Below are positions 28,981 to 39,133 of a stretch of DNA of 64,000 bases, in pieces. Every line of letters starts with the position of its first letter. Positions within the stretch are counted from its first letter, which is position 1. Both the position numbers and the translations under genes were made by a program. This stretch comes from Zoogloea sp041911615 (lineage in GTDB: Bacteria > Pseudomonadota > Gammaproteobacteria > Burkholderiales > Rhodocyclaceae): positions 1 through 64,000 of the forward strand of contig NZ_JAYROR010000138.1 in NCBI RefSeq assembly GCF_041911615.1, read 5' to 3'. The notes under the pieces were generated by a model. The model was given only the letters and a program-made list of their open reading frames with translations, was not told the DNA's origin and ran no database searches.

Positions 28981-29415
28981 TGCGTGGTACTCCAGAAGAC
29001 GGGAAGTTGACAACCAGCAAGATTGAAAAGTATTACTTTGGAGAAGAATATCGCAATTATGACTTTTGGGTCTTATTTCTTAGGGTTGGCTCCTGGCGAT
29101 TGGCTATCTAGAAAGCTGCCGCTTGAGCTTGAGTACGTCGAGCGATAGATGACTGTCCCAAAGCTGCCGCTCCTATCTAAGCGCGCAGACGGCAGCAAAG
29201 ACCGATCACCGGCCCACGCTCATTCCCCTACCGCGCCAAGCCTTCCCGCGACTACCTGCACCGCTCCGCGTCCAACACACAAAACCGTCGAATCACTCTG
29301 CACCAATCCGACCAACTCACCTCTGGGCCAGCATCTCCCCGCCCCCATCGCCCTCACGATAGTCTCCACCCTTGATCTACGCCTACCCATCAAGGGTAAA
29401 GACTATCGGATAAGC
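28981..29415. other. Gap before the second 21-bp array
   Basis: No convincing gene. It holds a 12-bp direct repeat AAAGCTGCCGCT at 29112-29123 and 29160-29171, and a hairpin ACCCTTGAT/ATCAAGGGT at 29368-29397 (9-bp stem, 12-base loop). A plus frame at 29149-29430 lacks a ribosome site and runs into the array; rejected as a gene. Confidence 0.4.
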
Positions 29416-29583
29416 CATCTACGCGCCTAGATCGTTCATCTATCGCCGTAGATCAGTCATCTAGCGGCGTAGATGACTCATGGGCGCGCTCCCATCGATC
29501 ATCTAGCGTCGCCCATCGACGATCTATGCCGCTCCGTCATCGATCTAGCGCGCTCCGGCGCAGCGTAGACCACTCTATTCGGG
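29416..29583. repeat. Second array: eight degenerate 21-bp units with palindromes
   Basis: Units start at 29416, 29437, 29458, 29479, 29500, 29521, 29542 and 29563, all exactly 21 bases apart. The first three carry a near-perfect palindrome, for example ATCTAGCGGCGTAGAT (29459-29474); later copies keep mainly the left half (ATCTAGCG or ATCTATGC) and unit 4 is CATGGGCGCGCTCCCATCG. The core sequence differs from the array at 11075-11347, but the 21-bp period and palindromic build are the same. It ends 7 bases before a TTGACA promoter box. Confidence 0.8.
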
Positions 29584-29590
29584 TAAATTG

Positions 29591-29620
29591 TTGACATCAT
29601 CATAGTCGTTCCACCATGAT
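29591..29620 (+). promoter_or_regulatory. Sigma70-type promoter of the small gene at 29671
   Basis: TTGACA at 29591-29596 and CATGAT at 29615-29620 with an 18-base spacer. The -35 is perfect and the -10 matches 4 of 6. It lies directly after the 21-bp palindrome array, which would be well placed to bind a regulator. Confidence 0.55.
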
Positions 29621-29670
29621 CTTCCCCGCTTTCATCCACCTTTCATCACAAGAACCGAGGAGACGAATTC

Positions 29671-30042
29671 ATGGGATCCAACCGCAAGAACCGTATGCCG
29701 GCCGATCAGGTGCAGGCCAACATCGACGCCTATCTGGCGCTCAAGGCGATGCCCGGGTACAAGCCTTACAACCCCGCTTTCTCGCTGGAGGCGATCACCG
29801 CGGCCGTTGAACTGCTGCGTACCGCCGAGGTGAACGATCTGCACGCCGAGCACGCGCGGCTGGCGGCACGGGATGCCATCGTCGCGGCGCAGTGGGCGCT
29901 GCAGGACATTGTTGTCGGCGCCAAGGAGCAGGTCCGCGCGATCTACGGGCCCGATTCCGACGAGATGGTGCAGGTGGGCCTCAAGAAGAAGTCCGAGAAG
30001 AAGGCCCGCAGCCGTACCAGCAAGCCTGCCGCGGTCGCCTGA
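29671..30042 (+). CDS. Small conserved-looking protein of unknown function
   Basis: 123 residues, with GAGGAGA ahead of the ATG. The body is helical: QANIDAYLALKAMPGYKPYNPAFSLEAI, then AVELLRTAEVNDLHAEHARLAARDAIVAAQWALQDIV. Next is a motif IYGPDSDEMVQVGLKKKSEKKAR and a basic tail. Similar small proteins ending 'GPDS..E..QVG..KKSE+K' are known to me only as hypotheticals. No signal peptide. The basic tail suggests nucleic-acid binding (inference). GC content is like the core, unlike the island before it. Confidence 0.65.
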   Translation: MGSNRKNRMPADQVQANIDAYLALKAMPGYKPYNPAFSLEAITAAVELLRTAEVNDLHAEHARLAARDAIVAAQWALQDIVVGAKEQVRAIYGPDSDEMVQVGLKKKSEKKARSRTSKPAAVA

Positions 30043-30132
30043 CGATCCGGGCGGTCTTCATGGCCTTGCAACGGTCGCACCGGTCGTCCATGGGTTGTGG
30101 TTGAGGTGCTGGTGATCGTTTAGCGTGGGGAT

Positions 30133-30150
30133 GGGCGACTGAAGTCGCCC
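30133..30150. repeat. REP-like hairpin
   Basis: GGGCGACTGAAGTCGCCC is an 8-bp stem with a 2-base loop, flanked by GGGGAT and CTGC. It matches the common REP style 'G(A)GCGACTnnAGTCGC' seen in many beta- and gammaproteobacteria. It lies in the 228-base gap before the tRNAs, which otherwise holds only promoter-like sequence. Confidence 0.6.
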
Positions 30151-30246
30151 CTGCACAGACCTTTGAATAAGCGCTGCGGAGGCGGGGGATCGCGGGTGCT
30201 CCACACTTTTTTTCAAGAGGGGCTAGCGCACCCGCCAATCCTTCGT

Positions 30247-30252
30247 TATTAT
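30247..30252 (+). promoter_or_regulatory. Candidate -10 box of the tRNA cluster
   Basis: TATTAT 18 bases before the first tRNA, followed by a GC-rich discriminator CGCGCCC of the kind found at stringently controlled tRNA/rRNA promoters. The -35 is not clear. Confidence 0.45.
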
Positions 30253-30270
30253 TCGCGCCCTTCACCGCCT

Positions 30271-30355
<85 letters not shown>

Positions 30356-30406
30356 AGGTCAGTGAAGATCATCCCGATGCCGGTTCCGGCGTCTGGAAGC
30401 GAATGC

Positions 30407-30483
30407 GGAGTGGTAGTTCAGTTGGTTAGAATACCGGCCTGTCACGCCGGGGGTCGCGGGTTCGAGTCCCGTCCACTCCGCCA
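30407..30483 (+). tRNA. tRNA-Asp (anticodon GUC)
   Basis: 77 bases with CCA. Acceptor GGAGTGG/CCACTCC, anticodon loop CTGTCAC, close to the E. coli tRNA-Asp sequence. Confidence 0.97.
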
Positions 30484-30506
30484 CGCATCACAAAGTTGTT
30501 CTTAGA

Positions 30507-30582
30507 GCGGCAGTAGCTCAGTTGGTAGAGCGATACCTTGCCAAGGTATAGGTCGAGAGTTCGAGACTCTTCTGCCGCTCCA
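30507..30582 (+). tRNA. tRNA-Gly (anticodon GCC)
   Basis: 76 bases with CCA. Acceptor GCGGCAG/CTGCCGC, anticodon loop TTGCCAA in a stem ATACC/GGTAT. Confidence 0.97.
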
Positions 30583-30591
30583 TTCCCTCCA

Positions 30592-30668
30592 GCGTCCTTA
30601 GCTCAGTTGGTTAGAGCGCCACGTTGACATCGTGGAGGTCGGCGGTTCGACTCCGTCAGGACGCACCA
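30592..30668 (+). tRNA. tRNA-Val (anticodon GAC)
   Basis: 77 bases with CCA. Acceptor GCGTCCT/AGGACGC, anticodon loop TTGACAT in a stem CCACG/CGTGG. Last of four closely spaced tRNAs that are probably processed from one transcript. Confidence 0.97.
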
Positions 30669-30796
30669 GGCGCTGCCTGCTCCCGTCGTTTTCCCCTGTT
30701 TGTTTCCGCCCCCAGGCCGTCTGGCGCCCGGGCGATGGCGCGCGTCCGGCGTTCGCGCTCGTCCGCCCCGCCGCGATGGTGCGCGCGGGTGGCGGT

Positions 30797-32800
<2,004 letters not shown>

Positions 32801-32873
32801 GGCGGTGCGTCGGGTGGAGCGGGGGCGACGAGTCTACTCCAAGCCGGCCCCCGCTTCGACCGCCGGGGGCCGC

Positions 32874-33968
32874 TCAGCGTCGCAGGCGGGGCGGGATCAG
32901 GCGCCGCAGCAGCGGCGTGAGGGCGGCCCGGAAGCGCGCGTCGTGCAGGCACACGCCGCCCGCCAGCCCCACCGCGCAGCCCAGCAGGGTGTCGATGAAG
33001 CGCGCCGCGATCAGCGCGCCGGGCGCGCCGCTGCCGAGCACCGCCGCCTCGGCCAGCAGGATGGTGAGCGGCGTGATGAAGACCACCGCGAAGCCGTAAT
33101 GGCGCACCACCGCCGTCTCGATGACGAAGGCCAGCACCATCATCGTCACCGAGATGCTCCATTTGTCGAGCGGCAACAGCAGCAGCCCCCACGACACCAG
33201 CAGCCCCACCGCCGTGCCGAGCACCCGGTGCACCTGTTTGTTCCACACCGCGCGCAGCGAGGCGCCCTGGATCACCGCGAGACAGCTCACCGGCACCCAG
33301 TAGGGCCGTTCGAGCTGCAAGGCCTGGGCCAGCGCCAGGGCGATGCCGACGAAGACGCCGATCACCACCGCATCGAACACCACGAAATCGAAACTCGGCG
33401 CCGGCAGGGGCGCCACCGGCCCCGGCGCCACGCCGCGCAGGGCGTAGAGGCTGTAGAAGAAGGCGATCAGGAAGGCCAGCAGCGCCCCCAGGAAGATCAG
33501 CCCGACCACCAGCGGCACGTCGAGCAGCGCGGTGGGCGAGTACGCGCCGATCGCCGCCGCCATCACGAAGAACAGGCTGCCCGGCGGCCCCAGCGCGTAG
33601 AAACGGCACAACATCGTCACCAGCGCCGCCACCAGGCTCAGCCCCGGCAGGATCAGCGGCGGCACCAGATGGCCCATCGTGCCCAGGGCATAACAGGCGG
33701 TCATCGCGAAGGCGCTCGCCATCAGCAGGACCATGCGGTGATACAGCGGCGTGTTGGGCGTGTACAGGAACACCAGCCCGCCCAGCGACGAGGTGAGCCC
33801 ATAGGCCAGGTGGTCGAACCACGCCCCCACCAGCAGCGGCAGGCCCGTCGCCAGCGCCGCCGCGAAGGGCATCTGCCATTGCCGGTCGCTGCGATTGACC
33901 GTGGTGAGATGCTGCCACTCGGTGCGCAGCGCGCCCCTGAGCGCCGTCCACCCCTTGCCCGAATTCAT
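32874..33968 (-). CDS. FUSC-family inner-membrane protein
   Basis: 364 residues from the ATG at 33968, preceded by GGAGGAGA; the frame continues upstream without coding character. About ten membrane helices and the FUSC-type segment LERPYWVPVSCLAVIQGASLRAVWNKQVHRVLGTAVG, which marks aromatic-acid exporter/fusaric-acid-resistance-like proteins. This single-module form lacks the cytoplasmic half of YccS/AaeB. Substrate unknown; export of small organic acids is possible. Divergent from thrB. Confidence 0.83.
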   Translation of the reverse strand: MNSGKGWTALRGALRTEWQHLTTVNRSDRQWQMPFAAALATGLPLLVGAWFDHLAYGLTSSLGGLVFLYTPNTPLYHRMVLLMASAFAMTACYALGTMGHLVPPLILPGLSLVAALVTMLCRFYALGPPGSLFFVMAAAIGAYSPTALLDVPLVVGLIFLGALLAFLIAFFYSLYALRGVAPGPVAPLPAPSFDFVVFDAVVIGVFVGIALALAQALQLERPYWVPVSCLAVIQGASLRAVWNKQVHRVLGTAVGLLVSWGLLLLPLDKWSISVTMMVLAFVIETAVVRHYGFAVVFITPLTILLAEAAVLGSGAPGALIAARFIDTLLGCAVGLAGGVCLHDARFRAALTPLLRRLIPPRLRR

Positions 33969-34106
33969 GCCGGTCTCCTCCGTGTGCTGCCCGGCGCCTC
34001 GCCCGGCGCCGCAACGGCCGACATCATAGCGACTGCCGCCCACCCTCGCGCCGCCGGTGCAACGATCTGGAGAGGCCGCGACGGATTGCGGTAAGCTGCC
34101 GGAATC

Positions 34107-35054
34107 ATGTCCGTATTCACCCCCGTTACCGAATCCGACCTCGCCGCCTGGCTGCAGAACTACGCCATCGGCCGCCTGGACACCCTGCAGGGCATCTCCG
34201 CCGGCGTGCAGAACAGCAACTTCTTCGTCACCACCAGCCTCGGCCGCTACGTGCTGACGCTGTTCGAGACGATGCCCCGCGCCGAGCTGCCCTTCTACCT
34301 GCACCTGATGGCCCACCTGGCCCGCCACGGCCTGCCGGTGCCGGCGCCGGTCGCCAACCGCGACAACGAATACCTCGGCACCCTGTCGGGCAAGCCGGCG
34401 GTGCTGGTGGCGCGGCTCTCGGGCAAGTCGGAGATGGCGCCCGGCGTGGCCCACTGCCGGCGCATCGGCGCGATGATGGCCGGCCTCCATCTGGCCGGCG
34501 TCAACTTCGGGCGCAAGCAGGCCAATCCCCGCAACGCCGACTGGCGACGCGACTGCGCCGCCCGGGTCCGCCCGCAACTGTCCGCCGACGAGCGGGCCGA
34601 GCTCGACGCCGAACTCGCCTTCCAGGCCGGCTTCGACCTGAAGCAGCTGCCCCAGGGCGTGATCCACGCCGACCTGTTCCGCGACAACGTGCTGTGGGAC
34701 GGCGAGTTCGTCGGCGGCGTGATCGACTTCTATTTTGCCGGCGTGGACGCCCTGCTCTTCGACGTGGCGGTGACCGCCAACGACTGGTGTGCCGATCCCG
34801 ACGGCCGCCTCGATCCGGCCCGCACCGCGGCCTTCCTCGCGGGCTACGCCGAATCCCGCCCGTTCACCGCCGCCGAGCACGCCGCCTGGCCGGCCATGCT
34901 GCGCGCCGCCGCGCTGCGCTTCTGGCTGTCGCGCCTCGAGGATTTCCACCGCCCCCGCGCCGGCGAGATGGTGCGGGTCAAGGACCCGGACGAATACCGC
35001 CGCATCCTGCGCCAGCGCGCCACCGACACCGCGCTGCCGGCCCTGCCCGGGTGA
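34107..35054 (+). CDS. thrB: Homoserine kinase (type II, APH-like fold)
   Basis: 315 residues. Start MSVFTPVTESDLAAWLQNYAIG, ISAGVQNSNFFV (nucleotide loop), catalytic VIHADLFRDNVLWDG, and metal-binding GVIDFYFAGVDALLFDVA mark the ThrB-II family, which is related to aminoglycoside phosphotransferases rather than to GHMP kinases. Cytoplasmic; phosphorylates homoserine in threonine synthesis. Alone here, not in a thr operon. Confidence 0.93.
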   Translation: MSVFTPVTESDLAAWLQNYAIGRLDTLQGISAGVQNSNFFVTTSLGRYVLTLFETMPRAELPFYLHLMAHLARHGLPVPAPVANRDNEYLGTLSGKPAVLVARLSGKSEMAPGVAHCRRIGAMMAGLHLAGVNFGRKQANPRNADWRRDCAARVRPQLSADERAELDAELAFQAGFDLKQLPQGVIHADLFRDNVLWDGEFVGGVIDFYFAGVDALLFDVAVTANDWCADPDGRLDPARTAAFLAGYAESRPFTAAEHAAWPAMLRAAALRFWLSRLEDFHRPRAGEMVRVKDPDEYRRILRQRATDTALPALPG

Positions 35055-35089
35055 AATCCGGTCGCAAAACCGACCGCCGGTTTGAACTC

Positions 35090-35119
35090 CACGACCGATT
35101 TGGGCTAGCATTTCACTGC
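35090..35119 (+). promoter_or_regulatory. Candidate promoter for the BPSS1780 pair
   Basis: TTGAAC followed after 18 bases by TAGCAT, about 60 bases before the ATG at 35172. It lies within a symmetric stretch (GTGAAAT...ATTTCAC, about 35051-35116) that may also be regulatory. Confidence 0.35.
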
Positions 35120-35171
35120 AGCGCAACATGCTGATTTTTCATTCTGTCTTCCTGCTTCGCCCCATCCCGCC

Positions 35172-35972
35172 ATGACCGAACCGGCCTCTCCGGCAGCCCA
35201 CCCCTACAGCAACGCGCGCCATCCCCAGCCGCGCCACGTCTCCCCGGCCCACAGCGTCGAATGGCTGAAGGCCGGCTGGTCGCTGTTCCTCAAGAGCCCC
35301 GGCGTCTGGATGATCATCAGCGTGATCTTCTTCACCATGCTGGTGGTGCTCGAATTCATCCCCCTGCTCGGCCAGGCGGTCACCCTGATCGGCTTTCCGG
35401 TGATGGTCGCCGGCATGGTGCTCGGCTGCCACGCGCTCGCCGAAGGCAAGCCGCTGCGGGTCGACCACCTGTTCGGCGGCCTCAAGGTACACGCCGGCAA
35501 CCTGGCCCTGGTCGGCGTGTTCTACATGCTCATCGCCGGCCTCGCGGCCTTCGTCTCCTTCGTGATCGTGGGTGGCGCGGCCCTCACCGGCTATCTGCTC
35601 GGCGCCCTCGCCGGCCTCGGCCTGGGCCTGGTCAGCGCCATGCTGTTCGGCTTCGTGCTGTTCTCGGTGATGTGGGTGCTGCTCATCACCGCCCTGTGGT
35701 TCGCGGCGCCGCTGGTGGTACTGCGCGACACCCCGCCCCTCGACGCGATGAAGATGTCGCTCAAGGCGTGCTTCGACAACTTCGGCGCCTTCCTCGTCCT
35801 CGGCGTGCTGATCTACGTGCTGATCTGGGTCGCGATGCTGCCCGCCGGCTTCGGCCTGCTGGTGCTGATCCCGGTGCTCGCCGGCACGCTCTACGCGTCC
35901 TACCTGGACGTCTTCGGCCCGCCCGCGACGCCGCCGGCCCTGCCGCCGGCCGCCGCGCCCGAGCCGGACTGA
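35172..35972 (+). CDS. BPSS1780-family membrane protein (copy 1)
   Basis: 266 residues, about six membrane helices. The N-terminal VEWLKAGWSLFLKSPGVWMIISVIFF and FPVMVAGMVLGCHALAEGKPLRVDHLFGGLK are typical of this betaproteobacterial family. Function unknown. A Pro/Ala-rich C-terminus is likely cytoplasmic. Four bases separate it from a second, related gene; the pair probably arose by duplication and may form a hetero-oligomer. Confidence 0.8.
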   Translation: MTEPASPAAHPYSNARHPQPRHVSPAHSVEWLKAGWSLFLKSPGVWMIISVIFFTMLVVLEFIPLLGQAVTLIGFPVMVAGMVLGCHALAEGKPLRVDHLFGGLKVHAGNLALVGVFYMLIAGLAAFVSFVIVGGAALTGYLLGALAGLGLGLVSAMLFGFVLFSVMWVLLITALWFAAPLVVLRDTPPLDAMKMSLKACFDNFGAFLVLGVLIYVLIWVAMLPAGFGLLVLIPVLAGTLYASYLDVFGPPATPPALPPAAAPEPD

Positions 35973-35976
35973 ACCG

Positions 35977-36744
35977 ATGCAGGCACGCACGCTTCCCTCC
36001 CAGCGCGGCTGGGCCTGGATCGCCGAGGGCTTCGCCCTGTGGCGGCGCAACCCGGCCCTCATCACCTTTCTCGTCTTCGGCTACTGGTTCTGCCTGCTGG
36101 TGGTGGCCGCCGTGCCGCTGCTGGGCCAGGTGCTAATGTCGCTGACCATGCCGGCCCTGTCGCTGGGCATCTACAACGGCTGCAAGGCGGTGGCCGAAAA
36201 ACGCAAGGTCGGGCCCGAAGTGCTGATCTCGGGCTTCCGGCAGAACCTCCCCGAGCAGATCAAGATCGGCGGCATCTACCTCGCCGGCACCCTCGCGGTG
36301 CTGGGGCTCACCGCCCTGGTCGATGGCGGCATCCTCGCCGAGCTGATGCTCGGCAAGCGCAAGCTCGACGAAGCCACCGCCGACGATCCGCTGCTGACGG
36401 CCTCGCTGCTGGTGGGCACCCTCGGCTCCACCCCGCTGATGATGGCCTACTGGTTCGCGCCGCTGCTGGCCGGCTGGGGCCGGCTGCCCGCCGTCAAGGC
36501 GATGTTCTTCAGCTTCGTCGCCTGCCTGCGCAACTGGCGCGCGTTCTTCGCCTACGGTATCGGGCTGCTGCTGGCGGTGCTGGTGCCCGGAATGCTGATC
36601 GGCCTGCTCGGCACCCTCTCGCCGATCCTCAGCACCCTGCCGGCCATCGCGCTGCCGCTGGTGTTCATCCCGGTGGTGTTCGCCAGCTTCTACGTGAACG
36701 CCACCGACGTGTTCGGCCAGATCACGCCCGCCGATGAAGCCTGA
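35977..36744 (+). CDS. BPSS1780-family membrane protein (copy 2)
   Basis: 255 residues. Shares the pattern of the preceding gene: RGWAWIAEGFALWRRNPALITFLVFGYWF then TMPALSLGIYNGCKAVAEKRKVGPEVLISGFRQN, and a C-terminal NATDVFGQI that parallels the SYLDVFGPP of copy 1. Six or so helices. Function unknown. It overlaps nadD by 11 bases. Confidence 0.8.
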   Translation: MQARTLPSQRGWAWIAEGFALWRRNPALITFLVFGYWFCLLVVAAVPLLGQVLMSLTMPALSLGIYNGCKAVAEKRKVGPEVLISGFRQNLPEQIKIGGIYLAGTLAVLGLTALVDGGILAELMLGKRKLDEATADDPLLTASLLVGTLGSTPLMMAYWFAPLLAGWGRLPAVKAMFFSFVACLRNWRAFFAYGIGLLLAVLVPGMLIGLLGTLSPILSTLPAIALPLVFIPVVFASFYVNATDVFGQITPADEA

Positions 36745-37393
36745 GCGCGGCCCCGGCCCGCTCGGTCTCTTCGGCGGCACCTTCGACCCGATCCACCTGG
36801 GCCACCTGCGCCTGGCCGAAACCGCCCGCGAAGCCCTCGGCCTCGAACGGGTGCGCTTCATCCCCGCCGGCCAGCCCCCCCACCGGGCCACCCCGGGCGC
36901 CAGCGGCGCGGACCGCCTCGCGATGGCCCGCCTCGCCACCGCCGACAACCCCGGCTTCGAGGTGGACGCCGCCGAGGTGGACGCCGCCCAGGCCAGCTTC
37001 ACGATCCTGACCCTCGAGCGCCTGCGCGCCGAGCTGGGCCCCGCGCGCCCGCTGGTGCTGCTGCTGGGCGTGGACGCCTTCCTGGGCCTGCCCACCTGGC
37101 GGCGCTGGACCGAGCTGTTCGACTTCGCCCACCTGGCCGTCGCCAGCCGCCCCGGCTACACCCTCGACGAGGCCCGCCTGGCGCCCGCGCTGGCCGCCCT
37201 GACCGAGACCCGCCGCGCCACGCCCGACGTGCTCGCCACCGCGCCCGCGGGCTGCCTCGTCCCGTTCGACATGACCCCGCTGGCGATCTCTGCCACCGAC
37301 ATCCGTGCCCGCCGCGGCGCCGGCCTCAGCCTGCGCTATTTGCTCCCTCCGGCGGTTGTTGACTATATTTCCCGGCATCAACTCTACCTCTGA
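36734..37393 (+). CDS. nadD: Nicotinate-nucleotide adenylyltransferase
   Basis: 219 residues. Nucleotidyltransferase motif GLFGGTFDPIHLGHLRLAE (with the H-x-G-H pair), PAGQPPHR, LLLGVDAFLGLPTWRRW and the ISATDIRARRGAG (ISSTxIR-type) motif. Makes nicotinate adenine dinucleotide in NAD synthesis; cytoplasmic. First of the nadD-rsfS-rlmH run. Confidence 0.96.
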   Translation: MKPERGPGPLGLFGGTFDPIHLGHLRLAETAREALGLERVRFIPAGQPPHRATPGASGADRLAMARLATADNPGFEVDAAEVDAAQASFTILTLERLRAELGPARPLVLLLGVDAFLGLPTWRRWTELFDFAHLAVASRPGYTLDEARLAPALAALTETRRATPDVLATAPAGCLVPFDMTPLAISATDIRARRGAGLSLRYLLPPAVVDYISRHQLYL

Positions 37394-37397
37394 CTCA

Positions 37398-37757
37398 ATG
37401 GACACCCCCCAACTCGAACAACTCGTCGTATCCGCCCTCGAAGACATCAAGGGCAAGGACATCCAGGTCATCGACACCGCCCGCCTCAGCGCCCTCTTCG
37501 AACGCGTCGTGATCGCCTGCGGCGACTCCAACCGCCAGACCCGCGCCCTCGCCCGCAACGTTGCCGACAAGGCCCGCGAAGCCGGCGTCGAGGTGATCGG
37601 CGTCGAGGGCGAAGACAGCGGCGAATGGGTGCTGGTGGATCTCGGCAGCATCGTGGTCCACATCATGCAGCCGGCCGTGCGCAGCTACTACAATCTCGAA
37701 GAACTGTGGGCCGCCACCCCGGCCCGTCCGACGCGCCCCGCCGCCCGCGCGGCCTGA
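37398..37757 (+). CDS. rsfS: Ribosome silencing factor RsfS
   Basis: 119 residues from the ATG at 37398, 4 bases after nadD. RsfS marks: VVSALEDIKGKDIQVIDT, FERVVIACGDSNRQTRALA, GEWVLVDLGSIVVHIMQPAVRSYYNLEELW. Binds ribosomal protein L14 and blocks subunit joining under starvation. A short Pro/Arg/Ala tail is added. Confidence 0.95.
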   Translation: MDTPQLEQLVVSALEDIKGKDIQVIDTARLSALFERVVIACGDSNRQTRALARNVADKAREAGVEVIGVEGEDSGEWVLVDLGSIVVHIMQPAVRSYYNLEELWAATPARPTRPAARAA

Positions 37758-37766
37758 CGCCCCGCG

Positions 37767-38237
37767 ATGAAGCTGCTGCTGGTCGCCGTCGGCACGCGGA
37801 TGCCGGCGTGGGTCGACACCGCCTTCGACGATTTCGCCAAGCGCATGCCGCGCGAGATGCCGCTGCAGCTCGTCGAGGTGAAGGCCGAACCGCGCACCAC
37901 CGGCAAGACGGTCGAGGCGATGATGGCCGCCGAGGCAGCCCGCATCGAGGCGGCGCTGCCGCCGCGCTGCCGGCGCCTGATCCTCGACGAACGCGGCGAG
38001 GACCTCACCACCAAAGCCCTCGCCCGGCGCCTCGAACGCTGGCAGGACGGGGGCGACGACGTCGCGCTGATCATCGGCGGCCCCGACGGCCTCGACCCCG
38101 CCCTGAAGGCCACCGCCCACGAGACGATGCGCCTGTCCAGCCTCACTCTGCCCCACGCCCTCGTGCGGGTCATGCTGGCCGAGGCGCTGTACCGCGCCTG
38201 GAGCCTGTCCAGGAACCACCCGTACCACCGGGAGTGA
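37767..38237 (+). CDS. rlmH: 23S rRNA (pseudouridine1915-N3)-methyltransferase RlmH
   Basis: 156 residues, the usual size of this SPOUT enzyme. Marks: MKLLLVAVGTRMPAWVD, LILDERGEDLTTKALA, LIIGGPDGLDPALK and the C-terminal knot MRLSSLTLPHALVRVMLAEALYRAW. Methylates pseudouridine 1915 in helix 69. Directly follows rsfS. Confidence 0.96.
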   Translation: MKLLLVAVGTRMPAWVDTAFDDFAKRMPREMPLQLVEVKAEPRTTGKTVEAMMAAEAARIEAALPPRCRRLILDERGEDLTTKALARRLERWQDGGDDVALIIGGPDGLDPALKATAHETMRLSSLTLPHALVRVMLAEALYRAWSLSRNHPYHRE

Positions 38238-38277
38238 CCGCCGGGCGCGCGGGCCCCATCGGCGGCCCGCAGACGGT

Positions 38278-38283
38278 TAAAAT
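38278..38283 (+). promoter_or_regulatory. Candidate -10 box for maf
   Basis: TAAAAT, 81 bases before the maf ATG in the rlmH-maf gap. No strong -35 is visible. Confidence 0.3.
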
Positions 38284-38364
38284 CCGTTTGTCCTGCACTC
38301 GCCGAGCCGACGGGCGACGCCACCCGCGACCGCCCTCCCGACCGGCCCACACTGCCCGTCCGCC

Positions 38365-38964
38365 ATGATCTACCTTGCCTCCAACAGCCCTCGCCGGCGC
38401 GAGCTGCTCCAGCAGATCCACGTCCACTTCGAGCCCCTGCTGTTCCGTGGTCCCGGCCGCCACGACCACGACATCTCCGAACACGAACTGCCCGACGAAG
38501 ACGCGGTGAGCTACGTGCAGCGCGTCGCCCTCGCCAAGGCCACCGGCGGCGTGCAGCGGATGCGCTGGCGCAACCTGCCCGAGCGCCTGCTGCTGGCCGC
38601 CGACACCACCCTCGAAGTGGATGGCGAGATCGTCGGCAAGCCCGACGACGGCGAGCACGCGGTGGCGATCCTGCAGCGCCTGTCGGGGCGCGCCCACCGG
38701 GTGCTCACCGCGGTGGTGGTGAGCGACGGGGCGCGCTACGCCAGCAGCCTGTCGATCAGCGAAGTGCGCTTCCGCCCGCTCTCCGAGGACGAGGTGCGCA
38801 ACTACGTCGCCACCGGCGAAGCCTCCGACAAGGCCGGCGCCTACGGCATCCAGGGCCGCGCGGCCCTGTTCGTCGAGGAAATCCGCGGCAGCTACAGCGG
38901 CATCATGGGGCTTCCGCTGTTCGAGACCGGCGCCCTGCTGCGCGAATTCGGCTATCCTCTGTGA
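38365..38964 (+). CDS. maf: Maf-family nucleotide pyrophosphatase
   Basis: 199 residues. Maf motifs: IYLASNSPRRRELLQQI, LLAADTTLEVDGEIVGKPDD, HRVLTAVVV, EASDKAGAYGIQGRAALFVEEIRGSYSGIMGLPLFET. The family hydrolyses non-canonical or canonical NTPs; the exact base preference (dTTP/UTP or m7GTP) is not clear from the sequence. Precedes rng, the standard maf-rng arrangement. Confidence 0.94.
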   Translation: MIYLASNSPRRRELLQQIHVHFEPLLFRGPGRHDHDISEHELPDEDAVSYVQRVALAKATGGVQRMRWRNLPERLLLAADTTLEVDGEIVGKPDDGEHAVAILQRLSGRAHRVLTAVVVSDGARYASSLSISEVRFRPLSEDEVRNYVATGEASDKAGAYGIQGRAALFVEEIRGSYSGIMGLPLFETGALLREFGYPL

Positions 38965-39133
38965 CCGGCCGCCGGCGCCCATCGCGCCCGGCCGACACGA
39001 GGAGGGAAGACCCACACCAAGAAAGGCGCGGCCACGATCCGCGCCGCCGATGCCGGACGAGCGGCGATCGGTGATGGTCCGCAGCCGCGCGGGTCATCAC
39101 CCATCACCGCTATTGCAGATTGCCTCCCGCATC

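Noticed and set aside
29416..29583. CRISPR array
   Set aside because: Units are contiguous degenerate 21-mers without spacer/repeat alternation, and no cas genes are present.
35041..35120. GACCG words 21 bases apart after thrB
   Set aside because: Only two copies; more simply explained by a short inverted repeat around a promoter.
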